Positions 20,100-22,571 of a stretch of DNA of 22,571 bases are shown in pieces. The stretch's first letter is position 1; the number at the start of each line of letters is the position of its first letter. Both the position numbers and the translations under genes were made by a program. Origin of the DNA: a virus. Location of the stretch: the IMG/VR virus record IMGVR_UViG_3300021061_000050, positions 1-22,571 of that record; one strand, written 5' to 3'. Below the pieces are notes generated by a model, which was not told the origin of the DNA, ran no database searches, and saw only the letters and a program-made list of their open reading frames with translations.

Positions 20100-20435
20100 T
20101 CAAAAATCAGCAAGGTGACGATAAACTTCTTCCCGTTCTGTAACCGAATCTAAGGAAGCTTCAAAACCTGTTTGCTCATTCTTTGGTTCTTTGTTATCTT
20201 TCACCCAATTCCTAAAATCATCCCATTCCGCATACCAAGGATTAGCACCCATTTCTGGATCGTAATCTAATTTATCCCAAGGTAAATTGTTATAAATTCT
20301 TTCTCTATGTGAGATTGGAATATCTTTCCAATATTCTTTAACTATGGAAATTATTTCTAAGCCTTCTTCTTTCCCCATAGTATGTTCTAAAGCATTGACT
20401 GCAAATCCTAATATCCCAATATCTTTATCATTCAT
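20100..20435 (-). CDS. Hypothetical 111-residue protein
   Basis: Minus-strand ATG at 20435 directly after the TGA of 20436-21572, with GGTGGAG upstream, so the genes are coupled. The sequence begins MNDKDIGILGFAVNALEHTM, a helical region, then an aromatic, acidic middle (PWDKLDYDPEMGANPWYAEW). No domain recognised. Its stop abuts the stop of the + gene 19887-20099. It may be a partner of the large three-domain protein with which it is co-transcribed. Confidence 0.6.
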   Translation of the reverse strand: MNDKDIGILGFAVNALEHTMGKEEGLEIISIVKEYWKDIPISHRERIYNNLPWDKLDYDPEMGANPWYAEWDDFRNWVKDNKEPKNEQTGFEASLDSVTEREEVYRHLADF

Positions 20436-21572
20436 TCACTCCACCTCAAACAATATTAGATTCAATCCGTCAGTTAATGTACCTAATACATCGTCGAGCG
20501 ATCTCAATTGTTTGCCAACACCCTCACCCTTAGGTTCACGACGGGTCTGAGCTTCCTTATCGGCTATTGCCTTGATAGTAGCTAAAGCTTCTACAGGGTC
20601 TTCATCTGTTCTGAGTATATCCAGCAAGGAACGCCCGTTTAAAATTGGACGATGTACCAGCTTATCTAGACGGATGATGTTTGCTTGATTAAATTTATCG
20701 GCAGCGCGGGACAATTGCTGAATACATATTACTGCTTCTCCCTTTGGCTCTTGTCCTGCTAACCAAGCATAGACCGTAGGACGAGTGACTCCTAGAACAG
20801 AAGCTAAATCAGACATACTTATAGCAAATACATCACGGATGTTAGCAACATGCTCAGCAGGGGATCGTATATCAGTCTGCTTTGCCCTAGAAGGTTCGAC
20901 ATGTATACATCCAAACCAAATAGTTTCGTCTGAGTCTTGGACATTTTTTATGGCACGAGGTTTGTATTCCAAACTTTCGTGTTCAATTAACCCAAATTGT
21001 TTTAAATCTGGATTTTCTCCGTCGCTCCCATCTGGATTGCAAATACGATAACCTTTTGGGGCTGTACCTCCAGTAGGTATACCACAATTTTTAGCTGCCA
21101 TTAACCCTGCAAAATCGGCTCCTGTTTGTCCACCACTGATTACCTTTTTCGGATATCTTTTTTCTTCAATAATATTAGATTCAATCCGCCAGTTAATGTA
21201 CCTAACCAATACATCAGCATGACAGTCTTTAGGTTTACACCAGCACAACAACTTAATAGAATCGCCAGCTTGTATTTTTTCAATAATTCGTTGAATTTCT
21301 TCCTCAACTTGAATTGGTGTAGATTTAACTCTGCGGTTTGAAATTTTTACGCCAAACTTCTCAGCGATGGGATTAAGATCAATCGGTTTATCAGAATCCC
21401 TATTCCTAAAGCACTCCCACAAATAACTTCTAAAAGCTTTGATAACTGGCGTTCTTAGTGATTCATCTCTCCCCATATCAAATGGGTTTCCCAATATGGT
21501 AGAACGATCAACACGAATATTAGTCCATCCTATTTTCATATCTGATATCAATGATCCTGATTGGATAACCAT
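20436..21572 (-). CDS. Three-domain protein: DUF4326, MoCo-carrier/SLOG-like, HTH
   Basis: The 378-residue product has a DUF4326 segment (about 14-135) with ILGNPFD, a helix, then LLCWCKPKDCHADVL. Next comes a MoCo-carrier (PF12694-type, SLOG superfamily) segment (143-220): KKVISGGQTGADFAGLMAAK, GIPTGGTAPKGYR, DSDETIWF. Usual sequences after TLIF are missing, so this domain looks cut short. From about 240 a helix-turn-helix (SMSDLASVLGVTRPTVYAWL) and a tail with HRPILNGRSLLDIL follow. SLOG proteins bind nucleotides or NAD-like ligands, so a ligand-sensing regulator is plausible. A direct repeat (20452-20492, 21171-21215) marks where the last two parts join. ATG at 21572 with AAAAGGGG upstream. 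Confidence 0.72.
   Translation of the reverse strand: MVIQSGSLISDMKIGWTNIRVDRSTILGNPFDMGRDESLRTPVIKAFRSYLWECFRNRDSDKPIDLNPIAEKFGVKISNRRVKSTPIQVEEEIQRIIEKIQAGDSIKLLCWCKPKDCHADVLVRYINWRIESNIIEEKRYPKKVISGGQTGADFAGLMAAKNCGIPTGGTAPKGYRICNPDGSDGENPDLKQFGLIEHESLEYKPRAIKNVQDSDETIWFGCIHVEPSRAKQTDIRSPAEHVANIRDVFAISMSDLASVLGVTRPTVYAWLAGQEPKGEAVICIQQLSRAADKFNQANIIRLDKLVHRPILNGRSLLDILRTDEDPVEALATIKAIADKEAQTRREPKGEGVGKQLRSLDDVLGTLTDGLNLILFEVE
20452..20492. repeat. Direct repeat R1 in the 20436-21572 gene
   Basis: Matches 21171-21215 at 40 of 41 aligned bases apart from a 4-base gap. On the minus strand it encodes DVLGTLTDGLNLIL at the end of the protein, in a different frame from copy R2. Confidence 0.9.
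21171..21215. repeat. Direct repeat R2 in the 20436-21572 gene
   Basis: Partner of R1, carrying an extra CCAA (21206-21209). On the minus strand it encodes DVLVRYINWRIESNI at the end of the DUF4326 segment. Confidence 0.9.
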
Positions 21573-21595
21573 TTTATTCCCCTTTTAGTTAAAAA

Positions 21596-21799
21596 TTAAT
21601 CAGTATATCCAATTCCTACTTGTCCCAAAATCAAATTATCCCATTCCTGGTAAAGAACAGCCCGCCTTAATTCCAATCTCCCAAGCTGTCTAAATTTCCT
21701 GTTACCCCATCTAATCATAATCTGCTTGTACCTCGAATAATGATTACATTGTCGGCATCCACATTTCTTACACGGTTTATATTTGTCTGAAATTTGCAT
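21596..21799 (-). CDS. Small Cys-rich (zinc-binding-like) protein
   Basis: The 67-residue product begins MQISDKYKPCKKCGCRQCNH, with cysteines at 10, 13, 15 and 18 followed by His 20, a likely metal-binding knuckle, then a basic helix (IRWGNRKFRQLGRLELRRAV). It may bind nucleic acid. Start at 21799, one base after the stop of 21801-22421, so translationally linked; 23 bases separate its end from 21572. No family named. Confidence 0.62.
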   Translation of the reverse strand: MQISDKYKPCKKCGCRQCNHYSRYKQIMIRWGNRKFRQLGRLELRRAVLYQEWDNLILGQVGIGYTD

Positions 21800-21800
21800 T

Positions 21801-22421
21801 CTAAAAAATTTTTAAGTATTCTTTAATAATGGAGTTAGAATCGTTTTTTAAAACATTCTGAGCATACTCCCACAATGTTCTAGCTATATCCACACTCCCC
21901 AATCCGTACTCTATCGCCTCTAGTGCTGCATATCTAACTTCCGCATCTGAATGATGTAGAGAAGATTGAATTATCCTAACTGCGCTTTTCTCAGATGTTG
22001 GTTTCTCCAATAGCACTTCAACAACGTTAAGCAGCGCTACCACATAAGAAGGACTAAGTTTGCTCATTATTGATTCCAGTCCACTTAAATCATCAGAATC
22101 AAAAGTTATTTGCCCTTCAATTAATTTTTCTCTAATGATGTATGTTATTTTTTCAAAATGCTCAATATACTGATTTTCTATTAGCTCATAAAGTAGTGTC
22201 ATTATTTTATCCTCATTAAAACGATAATTATCAATTACAACATTTGGCTTCCATTTAGGAAGTTCATCTAAATCAACTTCAACGTCACCTGAGCATACAA
22301 TTTTTGTACTATTTAGTAGTGGAAAAACTCCTCGGCAATCTATGTCTTCCTCCGCATCTTCTTCAATTACATATTCGTATTCATCACCATTTGGCGAAAC
22401 TGAGTTAATGCTAACTTTCAA
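21801..22421 (-). CDS. HEAT-repeat-like protein
   Basis: The 206-residue acidic product has an N-terminal beta-like part (SPNGDEYEYVIEEDAEEDID), a helical middle and a C-terminal part with helix pairs of HEAT-repeat type: SAVRIIQSSLHHSDAEVRYA, ALEAIEYGL, DIARTLWEYAQ. HEAT repeats bind other proteins. The start is a TTG at 22421 with AAGGAG directly abutting it, an unusual spacing; a seven-codon upstream frame (22418-22441) overlaps it and may feed ribosomes by reinitiation. First gene of a minus-strand operon that continues to 20100. Confidence 0.6.
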   Translation of the reverse strand: MKVSINSVSPNGDEYEYVIEEDAEEDIDCRGVFPLLNSTKIVCSGDVEVDLDELPKWKPNVVIDNYRFNEDKIMTLLYELIENQYIEHFEKITYIIREKLIEGQITFDSDDLSGLESIMSKLSPSYVVALLNVVEVLLEKPTSEKSAVRIIQSSLHHSDAEVRYAALEAIEYGLGSVDIARTLWEYAQNVLKNDSNSIIKEYLKIF

Positions 22422-22441
22422 CTCCTTATAGATATTTTCAT
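22418..22441 (-). CDS. Upstream leader peptide MKISIRS
   Basis: ATG at 22441, stop TGA at 22420-22418, overlapping the TTG start of 21801-22421. Its first codons (MKISI) resemble those of the gene (MKVSI), suggesting a small tandem duplication of the start region. It may couple translation or simply be a relic. Confidence 0.35.
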   Translation of the reverse strand: MKISIRS

Positions 22442-22454
22442 TATAATATCAATC

Positions 22455-22487
22455 AAACTATAAAAGAACTATTTATATTATAACAAA
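22455..22487. promoter_or_regulatory. Divergent promoter/start module, copy at 22488
   Basis: AAACTATAAAAGAACTAT then TTATATTATAACAAA directly before the ATG at 22488. Position and sequence match the copies at 7976 and 13091 (33 and 32 bases to the ATG). ATTATA (22477-22482) is a minus-strand TATAAT for the HEAT-like gene. Confidence 0.55.
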
Positions 22488-22571
22488 ATGACAACAGTTG
22501 TAAACAATCAAAACGGGCTAATTACTATTAATTATGTTGGAGGAAAAGAAAACTCCATTGCTCTCTATCCT
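22488..22571 (+). CDS. Hypothetical protein, 3'-truncated by the window edge
   Basis: ATG at 22488 opens a frame to the end of the window (28 codons): MTTVVNNQNGLITINYVGGK, then further polar residues. Positioned directly after a copy of the promoter/start module, so probably a near-leaderless gene. Too short to assign. Confidence 0.5.
   Translation, partial: MTTVVNNQNGLITINYVGGKENSIALYP

Noticed and set aside
1-22571. CRISPR array, diversity-generating retroelement, insertion sequence or integrase
   Set aside because: No regularly spaced repeats, reverse transcriptase, transposase or integrase motifs were seen; the repeats present are few and irregularly placed.

Overview
The window looks like phage DNA, either a free cyanophage or a prophage, whose host is a cyanobacterium. 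I count twelve copies of the cyanobacterial HIP1 octamer GCGATCGC; about 0.15 would be expected by chance at this AT-rich composition. It also carries a recognisable head-morphogenesis cluster: a DUF1073-type portal, an SPP1 gp7/Mu F-like minor head protein, a DUF2213 protein, a DUF2190-like capsid cement protein and a DUF2184 major capsid protein. I see no tRNA, rRNA, CRISPR array or insertion sequence.

Layout. Bases 1-5800 hold an early/accessory block, mostly on the + strand: a PD-(D/E)XK exonuclease, a phage-type adenine methyltransferase, several small proteins of unknown function, and one minus-strand regulator (3527-4291). Two near-identical sigma70-type promoters (1667-1698 and 4518-4549) and three copies of an intercistronic element (214-238, 4976-5000, 5271-5296) organise it. 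Bases 6100-16200 hold the head genes on the + strand. They are broken up by minus-strand or self-promoted insertions: a pair of tiny genes behind the portal, a block containing a GIY-YIG protein and a KilA-N regulator, and a second GIY-YIG gene. The second GIY-YIG gene lies between two decayed fragments of DUF2213 genes, with the intact DUF2213 gene just downstream. Bases 16241-22571 are a mostly minus-strand accessory region: a C39-like peptidase (likely endolysin), a peptide resembling the toxin-binding tail of DUF1778/TacA antitoxins, a three-domain DUF4326 + MoCo-carrier/SLOG + HTH protein, a Cys-rich small protein and a HEAT-like protein.

Three points stand out. (1) Three regulators (3527-4291, 10892-11701, 17518-18249) share a C-terminal domain of about 105-115 residues but carry three different N-terminal modules. 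Each has a hairpin in its 5' leader, and two of the hairpins share an identical 12-base loop. (2) The DUF4326/SLOG/HTH gene contains a 41-45 bp direct repeat 720 bp apart, read in two different frames. Recombination between the copies would leave a shorter DUF4326 gene ending cleanly in a stop, which suggests that the SLOG+HTH part was inserted. (3) A promoter/start module of about 33 bp (AAACTAAATTA ... TATATTATA ... ATG) recurs at boundaries of the minus-strand insertions and appears to drive near-leaderless + strand genes and the divergent minus genes together.

Functions are assigned by reading motifs by eye. No database search, structure prediction or folding calculation was run.
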